Assembly (NCBI RefSeq): GCF_030272615.1
Contig: NC_081410.1
Span: 121,024,640-121,088,639 of the forward strand
From: Cryptomeria japonica
Lineage: Eukaryota; Streptophyta; Pinopsida; Cupressales; Cupressaceae
Length of the DNA stretch: 64,000 bases
Direction: 5' to 3'
This document shows positions 1 to 9,985 of this stretch, one piece after another (the stretch's first letter is position 1; the number at the start of each line of letters is the position of its first letter). A program made the translations under genes and the position numbers. The notes beneath the pieces were generated by a model, which had not been told where the DNA came from, ran no database searches, and worked only from the letters and a program-made list of their open reading frames with translations.

Positions 1-1602
1 TGTGTGTAAGTAGACAGAAAGGTATGTTACTGGTACACATGAAATGCACCATCTACCGGTAAAGCAAGCCCACTGACGAGGCATAGCAAGCAAGCAAAGA
101 AGAATAGAAGGATGTGAACCGGTATACATGGGAAATTTTAATGCTACCGATAAATGGACTTAGTAGATAGAACAACATGTTTGATGGAATTCCAATTTGA
201 TCCATCGACAGAGAAGAGGTCAGCAGGTATGAAAGTCCATCGGTGAAGTTAGGTTATACCAGTAAGGTGAGTTGAACCGGTAGTTTATCTTGGTTGGTGA
301 AGGATGTCTAATCAACATAGCAGACTGAAAATGATGCCAAATCAACATATAAAATTGAGCATAGGTGGATGTCGACAAGGATGACAAGTGGAAACCAGAT
401 GGCAAGAACGCAGAGGTTGGTGAAGTGTTCATCAATGAAGTAGTTTACAAGCAGGTTGACTTTAATGAAAAACTTACAAATCATGGGAGGATGGCAAAAT
501 GTTGCGGCTCAAAGAAGACAAGGTGGCAAGATGATTGAACTGGCCTTGCAAGATGATCTGATCTTTGTACCTGTTTGCCGAAGGAAACAACTAAGCCATT
601 AATGGCGATTGACAGAGAAACACAAAAAAGCATGTTGCAAACATCCAAATATAGAAAATGCACATTGGAAGGTGAGGTGTTAACGGTGTTGATTGATGAC
701 ATGCAAATCATTATTCCATAAAAGTAGTTCTGATTAGATTTGATACGGATTGAGTTGGTGGAGGAAAACCCTAGCATGCCACCGTTTGAATGATGCCTTT
801 GGTGGGAACATTCAGATATAAATATGTGAACTTGAGATTGAAGATGATTGATGCTAGATGTGAGGTGTGAGAAGAAATAGAGCCTAAGAAAGAAAGATAA
901 TCTGCCTAAGAGTTATTTCTCAGAGAGTTAGAGTGTGTGTTAGCAGGCTGAACCGGTGAGAGGGTCTAACTGGTAGAGACAGAGTAACTAGTAAACTATT
1001 ACAGTCTTAATAGTCAATCATACTGGTAAGGAGTGATTGGTTAGGAAGGAATCTAAGAGAGACACTATGAAGTGTGAGGCTTAGAGAGAGAGAGAGAATA
1101 AATGCTGGGAGTAACTGGTGAGTGATCATAGAAAGTAATCTGATAACCAACAACGTGAGAACCAATGAAGAAGAAGAGGTTGTTAACCATCAGACATCAG
1201 TTGATCAGGTGTTGCAGAACTCATTTGCAACTAAGTGCTATCATTGCATCAAAATTGTATTTCATCACATTACACTGAGTTGGTGCTTGATGCAGGGGTT
1301 GGTGCTCCTTGAGTTGGTGCCCTAAATCATTGTAATCTGTTGTTTTATTGTGAGGTTGGATTGGAGCAGTAGACTCCAACAACATTTCTCACCTAGGTTT
1401 TTCCCATATTGGGTTTTCCTCGTACATCTGGTGTTGTGGGTTATGCATTTATGTGTTTGGCTCTTTTGATATCCACTCTTATCTTACCGATTTGATTGTT
1501 TAGTGTTTAGGTTGTTAATCAGCACTCAAGGCTTGGTTTAAAAGGAAAAGATTTTAGGAACCACTAATTCACCCCCCTCTCAGTGGTACATTGTGTTCAA
1601 TA
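1..1602 (+). repeat. 5' LTR of Copia A (truncated by window edge)
   Basis: Matches 7277-8885 along its length. It ends in CAATA where the other LTR ends CAACA, immediately before the primer site. It carries several copies of the palindrome ACCGGT and decayed forms such as ACCAGT and ACCGAT. Near the 3' end is the C-rich block TTCACCCCCCTCTCAGTGG, seen in related LTRs in this window. Short open frames inside it are incidental. Confidence 0.92.
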
Positions 1603-1604
1603 AT

Positions 1605-1616
1605 TGGTATCAGAGC
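1605..1616 (+). other. Primer binding site, Copia A
   Basis: TGGTATCAGAGC starts two bases after the LTR end. It is complementary to the 3' end of initiator methionyl-tRNA, the usual primer of plant Copia elements. Confidence 0.93.
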
Positions 1617-1676
1617 CTAGGTTCCCGATTGTATAAAGCTTTCTCTAGCTTTGGTAGATTCTAGTCAAGGAACACA

Positions 1677-3890
1677 ATGGCAAGAAATGAGTCTGCCTTC
1701 TCAAAATCTCCCATGTTTGATGGATCTAACTATGCCTTCTGGAGCAGAAGAATGGAGACCTATATTTCCTCTCTTGGTTTTGATGTGTGGATGTCTGTCA
1801 AGAATGGGTGTATTGTCCCTAGTGTTCTCTCATTGATCTGAATGCTAAGAGGGAGTATGAGAATAATGTAAAGGTTAAACATGCTATCTTAAGCGGGTTG
1901 TCAGATAATGAGTTTTTCAAGGTCATGGATTGTGCATCCACCAAGGAGACTTGGGATAAATTGTAGAGATTATTTGAAGGAGATGCCAAAGTCAAAGAGG
2001 CCAGGCTGTAATCACTAAGAGGTCAGCTTGAAGGAATCAAGATGAAAGATGAAGAAGAGATTGCAAACTACCTTCACAGAGTAGATGAAACTGTGAACAC
2101 CATCAGAGGACTTGGAGAAGAAATTCCTAATGAGATTATTGTCAAGAAGGTACTTAGATTTCTCACATCTAAGTATTATACTAAGATTTCTTCCATAGAG
2201 GAAGTCAAGGGTCTGAAGACCTTCACAATGGATGAGCTATTTGGCTTTCTAACAACCTATGAAATGAGAACAACTGGTGAAGCATCCTCAAGGAAAGAGG
2301 AAGCATTCAACTCCACAAAAAAGGGAAAGGAAGAGGTTTCTCATAAAGGATCTAGTGAACACTCAGATGCAGAGGTAGAAAAATTTGTCAGAAAGCTCAA
2401 GAGAGGATCCGACAAGTATAAAGGGAAGTTACCACTCAAAATGCTTCAACTGTGGTAAAGTTGGACACTTTACTCCAAAATGTCCTTATAATGAAACCGA
2501 TGGAGATGAGAAAAGAAGTTTTGGCAGATCTGTCGGTAAAGAAAAAGAAAGTAATATCTACCAGTGAGGAAGAAGAGGCTACCAAAAGTAGAATAGCCTA
2601 TATACTATTGAGGACAATGCCACAGACAAAGAAAGTGCATCGGAAGATGACTACCATGAGAATGAAAGAGAAGTTAATCACTTTATGGCACTAGATGAAC
2701 CAGTTGGTGAAGATGAGGAAGAAGAAGACATTGAAGCCGAAGTGGATCTAGAAGGTGAGCTCATAAGTGCTCTTGAGGAGTTAAGTAAGACTAGAAGAGA
2801 ACTCGAGAAAGTCAAACTTGCTACAGCAGAAGAACAAGATCACTTGAAGTAATCATTGGATGATTCCAATCAAGTTATCTCTGACTTAAAACTCCAGTTG
2901 GAAGAAGCCAAGAGGATATGTGAAGTTACATCCTCTGATCTGATGAAGAATGAAAAGGAGCATAAAGATCTGGAAGCAGAAATAGTGAAGCTCAGAAAAG
3001 AGCTTGAAAAGAGTAAGGATGAACTGAAAATGAGGAGCAAATATGAGGGTAGCATAGAAGCCTTAGACAAGATGTTGAGAAAACAGAAGCAATCTAAAGA
3101 TACTAGTGGCTTAGGATTTGAAGAAGGAAAAATTTCAAACAACAAAGACACATTCAGTAAGGAGATACGCTTCACTTCTTCTAGTGAAGGTGAAGAAAAG
3201 AAAACATTCATAGTAAGCAAGGATACTGGTAAGGAGACTTATGCAGAAGCTGTTAGAAACTGTCACACAAACTGGTATACACAATCAATGAACCAGAGGC
3301 CACACTCAATGTACCATAATGTAGATTTGAGGAGAAATGCAAGGGTTGGTCATGAAGGATTCAATAGAGTTAGCAGCATGAAAGGAAGACCCTTGTTGAG
3401 ACAGACATTTGCAGGACCAAGGCAACCTAACCGGTATGTTCCAAACTTTCATGGTTATTGTTACCGGTGTAACAAATTTGGACATAGGTTAGCTGATTGT
3501 AGATTAACAAATAATCCCTATGAGTTATGAAAGTAGAAATCCATTTAATGCACTATGAGATATGAATGATGTCTGTTATCAATGCAATGGATTTGGTCAT
3601 AGGAGTTTTGAATGTAGGAAGAGTAAACCGGTGTCTTACAATAGTTTCAAAGATTCACCTTTCAATGAAAATGTGAAATGCTATAACTGTCAAGAGTTTG
3701 GACATATAGAAAAGCTCTGTAAGAATAGAAAAATCAAGTAGAAGAGGATAGATCTTGATCAGAAACCAATAGCCAAACCGGAGCACAAAATTGTAGCTAA
3801 TAAGAAGGAAACTCAGCCAGTTTGGGTTGAGAAAGAAAAAGGACAAAGCAGAATCAAGTTTGATAGTGTAAACTGCCCTACATGTTGAAA
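1677..3890 (+). pseudogene. gag: gag of Copia A, frame-broken, with coiled coil and four CCHC knuckles
   Basis: The start is ATG at 1677, followed by the usual plant Copia gag opening (residues MARNESAFSKSPMFDGSNYAF). The frame changes near 1815. A readable part at 2042-2458 is the helical gag core. A first zinc knuckle (CX2CX4HX4C) lies at 2442-2483 in another frame. An acidic, Lys/Glu-rich stretch predicted to form a coiled coil covers about 2700-3100. Three more knuckles follow at 3459-3500, 3574-3615 and 3679-3720. The gag is longer than the common single-knuckle Copia gag and recalls SIRE-type elements. Stops and frame changes make it nonfunctional as read. The four-knuckle arrangement is direct observation. 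The SIRE comparison is inference. Confidence 0.85.
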
Positions 3891-3901
3891 GAAGAAATCT
3901 A

Positions 3902-3943
3902 TGGGTTATAGATAGTGGTTGTTCCAACCACATGACCGGTGAT
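3902..3943 (+). pseudogene. Aspartic protease active-site remnant, Copia A
   Basis: Frame 2 here reads W-V-I-D-S-G-C-S-N-H-M-T-G-D, the Copia protease active site with the catalytic D-S-G. It is out of frame with the gag remnants before it and the integrase frame at 4051, so it is not translated as part of one polyprotein as read. Confidence 0.85.
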
Positions 3944-4050
3944 TAAAACAAATCCATCAAACTTGAAGACTGGAATGGTGGCTCACTAAGGTTCGGAGAC
4001 AACTCGTCGATCAAAATAAAGGAAAAGGTACTCTGAACGTTGATGGCAAA

Positions 4051-5211
4051 TTGAAAGTACATGATGTGTATTATGTGGAACAACTGAAGCACAATTTATT
4101 GAGTGTGAGTCAGATGTGTGACAAAGGTTATAAATTCACCTTTGATTCTATCGGGTGCCAGATAAAGAAGGAGAGTATCGATCAGATCATAGCTAAAGGT
4201 AAGAGGACTGATGGTAATGTATACAATCTAAAAGAATGTTTTGAATCACAATGTTTGTTGGGACAAGTGGATGAAAGATGGTTGTGGCACAGAAGATTAG
4301 GCCACATAAATTTTGATAATTTAGTGGCAATAAGCAAAAAGGGTTGTGTGAGGAATATACCACCCATCATCAAATTGGTAAGCACATTTTGTGATGAATG
4401 TGTGAAAGGAAAGAAGACTAAGGTGAGCTTAAAGACAAAAGAACACAACACTTCAAGACCACTTGAGCTGGTGCATATAGATCTATGTGGTCTGACTAGG
4501 ACAAGAGCTCTTGTCGGTGAAATATATTTTATGCTCTTCATTGATGACTATTCAAGAATGACATGGGTCACTTTCCTACAAGATAAATCACAAGCATTTG
4601 ATAGATTCAAGATCTTTCGGAAGATGGTAGAAAAGGAAAGTGGGTGCAAGCTGAAATGCCTTAGATCAGACAAGGGTGGAGAGTTTACAATAAATGAGTT
4701 TGAAGATTACTGTGAAAGATATGGAATCAAAAAGCAATACTCAACCCCTAGGACACCACAGAAAAATGGTGTGGTAGAAAGGCAGAACATGACAGTCAAG
4801 GAGATGGCTAGAACAATGTTAAATGAGGCAAGTTTGTCAGACATGTATTGGAAGGAAGCGATTCATACTGCTACATATACCTTGAACCGAGCTCAAGTAA
4901 GAACAAACAACCAAATGACACCTTATGAGTTGTGGTATGACCGGAAACCATCAGTCAAGTACTTCAAGGTATTTGGAAGCAAGTGTTTTATCAAGAGGAA
5001 TATGGATGGTTTAGGTAGTTTTGATTCCAGGAGTGATGGAGGGATCCTCTATGGTTACTCAACTAACAGTAAGGCCTATAAATGCTACAACAAAAGACTA
5101 AGAAGAGTCATTGAGAGTGTGCATGTAAGATTTGATGAGGATATACATAAAGGAAGACAAGAACAAGTGAACCGATATGATGATTGTGATGATGAAGGTG
5201 AAGAAGCTTAG
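4051..5211 (+). pseudogene. Integrase of Copia A, longest intact block
   Basis: This 386-codon open stretch holds the HHCC zinc-binding region (WLWHRRLGH ... CDECVKGK) and the DDE core: Asp in HIDLCGL, Asp in LRSDKGGEF and Glu in NGVVERQN. The C-terminal part follows with the GYSTNSKAYKCYNKR block. The true polyprotein began far upstream, so the ATG at 4051 is only the first Met after a frame break. The catalytic residues are present, but the block is cut off from gag and RT by stops. Sequence style matches Copia C and D later in the window. Confidence 0.9.
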
Positions 5212-6870
5212 TCAGACAATGAACCGAAAGATGCATCCAATAAAGTCCCTAACCGGTATGTGCAGAAAAACCACCTGAAAGAGCAGATTTTAGGTAATAA
5301 GAGTGATGGTGTGCAGACTAGGAGAAGACTTGCTCAAAATGATGAACAAGTCAATTTCTACCTCATGACTGAAGTAGAACCTAAAACATTCAATGAGGCT
5401 AGCAAAAGTCAGAAAATGGATGGATGCCATGGAAGAAGAGCTCCAGCAGATTGAGAAGAACAAGACTTTGGAATTAGTCCCTAGACCAGAAGACAAGAAC
5501 ATTTGGCACCAAATGGGTCTACTGAAATAAGATGAATGAAGAAGGTAAAATTGGTAGCCATAAAGCTAGACCTGTGTGCAAGGGTTACTCTCAAGTAGAG
5601 GGCATTGATTTTATAAAACAAAAATTGCACTGGTAGTTAGATTAGAAGCAATTAGGATGTTTCTAGCTTTTTCAGCCTACAAGGGTTATAAGGTATATCA
5701 AATGGATGTAAAATTTGCCTTCCTCAATGGAAATTTGGAAGAAGAAGTGTACATGGAGCTACTGGAAGGTTTTATGTTACATGATGATGAAACCTTTGTG
5801 TGCTGGTTGAAGAAAGCCCTGTATGGTTTAAAGCAGGTTCCTAGAGCATAGTATTCAAGGCTAAATCAGTACCTGAAGGAGAAAGGATTAAAAAACGGGA
5901 GTGTTGACAATAATCTATACATCAAGACAGATGGAAATCACATGATCATTGTAGCTATGTATGTAGATGACATCATTTTTGGAGGCAACAAGGACACTCT
6001 TTGCAAAGATTTTACTGATCAGATGGAGTCAGAATTTGAGATGTCAATGCTTGGAGAATTGACATACTTCCTTGGTTTCAAGATATCATGGCTAGATAAG
6101 GGCATCTTTATTTTACAAACCAAGTATGCAAAGGACATGCTAAAGAAGTTTCAAATGGAGGACTGCAAGTCGGTGAGTACCCCCATGGTGACCGGAAGAA
6201 AATTAAGCAAGAATGATGAATCATCAGCGGTGGATCAAACATTATATAGATCTATGATAGGCATTTTATTGTATCTTACTGCTTCTAGACTAGATATAGT
6301 GCAAGCAGTGTGTATGGTGGCTAGATTTCAAGTAGGACCTAAGTAGTCACACATGAATGCAGTAAGCATAATTTTTAGGTACCTGCAAGGGACACTCAAT
6401 TATGGATTATGGTATCCTAAACAAAGGGAATTCATCTTGGAAGCATATACTGATGTTGATTGGGCAGGTTGCATTGATGACTGAAAGAGAACAAGTGGTG
6501 GTGCATTCTTCCTAGGTGACCGGTTGGTCCCATGGCATAGCAAGAAACAGGATTCAGTCTCCCTATCAACTACTGAAGCAAAATACATTGTTGTTGCTAC
6601 ATGTTGCTCTCGGGTGGTTTGGATGAAGAAAACCCTCAAGGACATACAGGTAGACATCTCTGATCCTATTCCCATCTAGTGTGATAATTCAAGTGCCATC
6701 AACATATCAAAGAACACGGTGATGCATTCAAGGACAAAGCATATAGCCATCAAGTATCATTTTCTCAGAGAGAAGGTTGAAGGACAGGAAGTAAAGATGG
6801 AATATGTCCCTACGTGGCAGACATCTTCACCAAACCATTACCGGTAAGCACTTTTGAGTACTTAAGACAC
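5212..6870 (+). pseudogene. Reverse transcriptase and RNase H of Copia A, broken
   Basis: Fragments in changing frames recover the RT: QMDVKFAFLNG near 5700, [13 protein letters not shown] near 5815 and the catalytic YVDD near 5960 in a 134-codon open stretch (5942-6346). RNase H follows with DVDWAG, LSTTEAKY and CDNSSAINISKN. Nonsense codons interrupt it, for example after VPRA at 5849, after IDD near 6482 and before CDNSS near 6678. The order RT then RNase H, downstream of integrase, confirms Copia. It is not functional as read. Confidence 0.9.
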
Positions 6871-7158
6871 AAGTTGGGAGTTGTGTCGCCTGCCTCATGC
6901 ACTTAAGTTTGGAAGGAGATATATGGTTCAAGGGGGGTTCATAGTAGTATCTATATCTCTTGCACCACATGTTGATCATAGGGAAAGTTCAAGGTTGTAT
7001 GTCTCAGTACCAGCTGTAATCACTAAGAGGAGATTTGACTAAGGGGGGGATAAGTATGAATCAAAGGGGGAGAATGAAGTACCCTGACCCTTTATCATTG
7101 TGTCAAAGGGGGAGAAATCTACCGGTGTGAAGACTTGCAGTGAGTTGACATCACTGCC

Positions 7159-7170
7159 AAAGAGGGAGAT
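7159..7170 (+). other. Polypurine tract, Copia A
   Basis: AAAGAGGGAGAT directly abuts the 3' LTR and would prime plus-strand DNA. The preceding 6900-7158 is non-coding 3' spacer with several runs of G typical of this element type. Confidence 0.85.
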
Positions 7171-8885
7171 TGTTGGCATTAGGTTATCATTGATGTCAAC
7201 TAGTATGGCATGGTCACCGGTGAGTAAGTAATGGTGACCGGTATGGGTGAAGTAAGACATGATGATGTCAATCCATATGTGTGTAAGGAGACAGAAAGGC
7301 ATGTTACCGATACACATGAAATGCGTCATCTACCGATAAAGGAGGCCCACCGGCAAGGCAAAGCAAGCAAGCAAAGAAGAACATAAGGATGTGAACCGAT
7401 ATACACATAGAAGTTTAATGCTACCGGTAAATGGACTTAGTAGATGGATGAGCATGTTTCATGGAAGGCCAAGTTGATCCACTGACAGAGAAGAGGTTAG
7501 CAGGTATGAAGGTCCACCAGTGAAGTTAGGCTATGCAGGTAAGGTGAGTTGAACCAGTAGTTTGTCTTGGTCGATGAAGGATGTCTAATCGACATAGCAG
7601 ACTGAAGATGATGCCAAATCGACATAGCAAACTGAGCATAGGTGGATGTCGACAAGGATGACATGTGGAAACCAAGTGGTGAGCATGCAGAGGTCGGTGA
7701 AGTACTCATCGACGTAGTAGTTTACAAGCAGGTCAGCTTTAATGAAGAATTGCGGATCGAGGAAGACAAGGTGGCAAGATGATTGAACTGGCCTTGCAAG
7801 ATGATATGATCTCTGTACCCATTTGTCAAAGGAAACAACCGAGCCATTAATGGTGATTGACAGAGAAACGCAAAAAAGCATGTTGCAGACATCCAAATAT
7901 ACAAAATGCACATTGGAAGCTGAGGTATTGGCGGTGCTGATTAATGACATGCAAATCATCATTTCAGAAAAGCAGATTCGATCAGATTTGATACAGATTG
8001 AGTTGGTGGAGGAAAACCCTAGCACGCCACCATTTGAATGATGTCTTTGGCGGGAACATTCAAAAATAAATATGTGAACTCGAGATTGAAGATGATTGAT
8101 GCTAGATGTGAGGTGTGAGAGGAAAGAGAGCCTGAGCAAGAAAGACAATCTACCTAAGAGTTATTTCTTAGAGAGTTAGGGTGTGTGTTAGCAGGCTGAA
8201 CCGGTGAGAGGGTCTAACCAGTAGAGACAGAGTAACCGGTAAACTGTTATGATCTTAACAGTAAAGCATACCAGTAAGGAGTGATTTGTTAGGAAGGCAT
8301 CCAAGAGCGACACTGTGAAGTGTGAGGCTTAGAGAGAGAGAAGAAAGGTTGGGAGTAACCGGTGAGTTATCAGAGAAAGTAATCTAATAACCGACAATGT
8401 GAGAACCAGTGAAGAAGAAGAGGTTGTTAACCAACAAACATCAATTGATCGGGTGTTGTAGAACTCATTTGCAACTAAGTGTTATCATTGCATCAAAATT
8501 GTATTTCATCACATTACACTGAGTTGGTGCTTGATGTAGCGGTTGGTTCTCCTTGGGTTGGTGCCCTAAATCAGTAGGGGTTGGTGCTCCTTGGGTTGGT
8601 GCCCTAAATCATTGTAATATGTTGTTTCATTGTGAGGTAGGATTGGAGTAGTAGACTCCAACAACATTTCTCACTGAGGTTTTTTCCCATATTGGGTTTT
8701 CCTCGTACATCTGGTGTTGTGGGTTATGCATTTGTGTGTTTTTCTCTTTTGATATCCACTCTTATCTTACCGGTTTGATTGTTTAGTGTTTAGGTTGTTA
8801 ACCGATACTCAAGGCTTGGTTTAAAAGGAAAAGATTTTAGGAACCACTGATTCACCCCCCTCTCAGTGGTACATTGTATTCAACA
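7171..8885 (+). repeat. 3' LTR of Copia A, complete (1715 bp)
   Basis: Starts TGTTGGC and ends CAACA, the canonical TG...CA ends. It contains at least seven exact ACCGGT palindromes (for example near 7215, 7237, 7423, 8200, 8239, 8358 and 8769). Compared with the 5' LTR it has a local duplication of about 49 bp around 8533-8610. The next five bases, ATGAG (8886-8890), are the candidate target duplication. Its partner lies outside the window. Confidence 0.93.
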
Positions 8886-9043
8886 ATGAGCATGATCCTA
8901 AATCCATGCTTGTAACTTGCACCAATGTCATGGTGACAAGTGGCAACATGAGAGGGCTTGAGAGGAGAGGGTTAATCTCCATGGTTGGGGTTAATGGATA
9001 AAGATTTTATCCAAGGGTAAGGTAATCATCCAATGGTTAAACT
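8886..9043 (-). repeat. Left LTR of the Gypsy element, part 1
   Basis: Matches about 30814-30970 of the complete right LTR. It lies between Copia A and Copia B and resumes after Copia B, so the two Copia elements sit 158 bp apart in one LTR. The final bases AAACT (9039-9043) are the left target duplication of Copia B. The first part of this LTR, about 500 bp, should lie upstream of the window, beyond Copia A. Confidence 0.9.
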
Positions 9044-9929
9044 TGTAAGGAAGTTAAGTAGCGGAAACAACTTCCTACACTAACCTTGAGAGGAGGGTAA
9101 TGCAAAACTTTTTCAGATCATTACAACAGTTACAGAAAAGTAGAAATAGATATAATAGCATTCATACCACAACACAGTGATTTACGTGGGGAAAACCCTT
9201 TCGGGAGAAAAACCCCACCCTCCAAAAGCAGCTCAATATTTTATTCAGCAATCAAAAACAGATTACAAAATACTCGCGGAGCAAGCTCTTCGCAGGAGTA
9301 TCACTAATCAGAGATTCAGAGGCAACTCAATAGCCATGAGACTCTTACACACAACCTCTATCTCACACACCTCATAAATAGGAGATACAATACAAGAAAC
9401 CGTCAAACGGTATTACAAAACCATGGGCTAAAACCACCCAATAAGGTGTAGCCGACCTTATCTCCCTTCTATGACATGTTAAAGCACACATCAACACGTG
9501 TCGCTCCCTTTTACAGCTCATTTATGTATTCGATACAAATTATTTTTCCTATTTCAGGAGTACAAACTTCCGGAGGCCATAACTTGAGAACCGGGTGTCC
9601 GATTGACGAACCGTTTGAAGCGCCGGAAAGCTCGCGAAGTGCTCTATCACCTCGTAACCCGCTTCGCCGGTTACGGCCACTTTTTAGGGCGTTTCGGAGC
9701 CTCTAAAGTCCCCAAAATTAAGTTTAAACATTTTATTGCACCCCTCCAAGACGAAAACTTTAATATCTTCAAAACTAGCTGTGACCTTGCGACGAAACTT
9801 TACCGGAATGCTTATCTAGCCAACCAGAACCTTCAGGGAGAGTTTCGCACCATTTCGTGCTCAAATGAAAACTTACTATAAATAGTAACCTCACATAAAT
9901 GCAAGGTTGAGACACCATTTTTCCCAACA
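9044..9929 (-). repeat. 3' LTR of Copia B (left copy)
   Basis: On the - strand it starts TGTTGGG and ends CTTACA. A TATA-like ATAAATA (+ strand 9374-9380), a G-box CACGTG about 120 bp upstream of it (9495-9500) and an AATAAA polyadenylation signal (9240-9245) are arranged as in a functional LTR. It is more GC-rich than the surrounding Gypsy LTR. Small open frames inside it recur in the other LTR and are not genes. Confidence 0.95.
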
Positions 9930-9941
9930 AATCTCCCACTT
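9930..9941 (-). other. Polypurine tract, Copia B
   Basis: The - strand reads AAGTGGGAGATT immediately before the 3' LTR, in the position of a plus-strand primer. Confidence 0.85.
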
Positions 9942-9985
9942 GTCGAACACCTTGCATGAGCGGAAGGGAATGTCAACACAATAAA

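Larger units (their letters stand above)
1..8885 (+). mobile_element. Copia LTR retrotransposon A, degenerate, 5' end outside window
   Basis: Two copies of a long LTR (1-1602 and 7171-8885) flank gag, protease, integrase, reverse transcriptase and RNase H in that order, which is Copia (Ty1) order. A Met-tRNA-type primer site follows the left LTR and a purine tract precedes the right LTR. Aligned to the right LTR, about 106 bp of the left LTR lie before the window. In the first 105 bases the LTRs differ at roughly 14 positions, so this is an old insertion. The coding region is broken by many stops and frame changes. The element seems to be inserted in the left LTR of the Gypsy element that continues at 8886. 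Confidence 0.93.

Noticed and set aside
7585..8148. 187-codon - strand open frame in the 3' LTR of Copia A, with a counterpart at 481-777
   Set aside because: It lies within a repeat, is broken in the other LTR and has no recognisable domain. Treated as chance.
9177..9881. Open frames of 66, 76 and 92 codons repeated at 14287-14991
   Set aside because: They are inside the two LTRs of Copia B and are antisense to its transcription. Their identity only reflects LTR identity.
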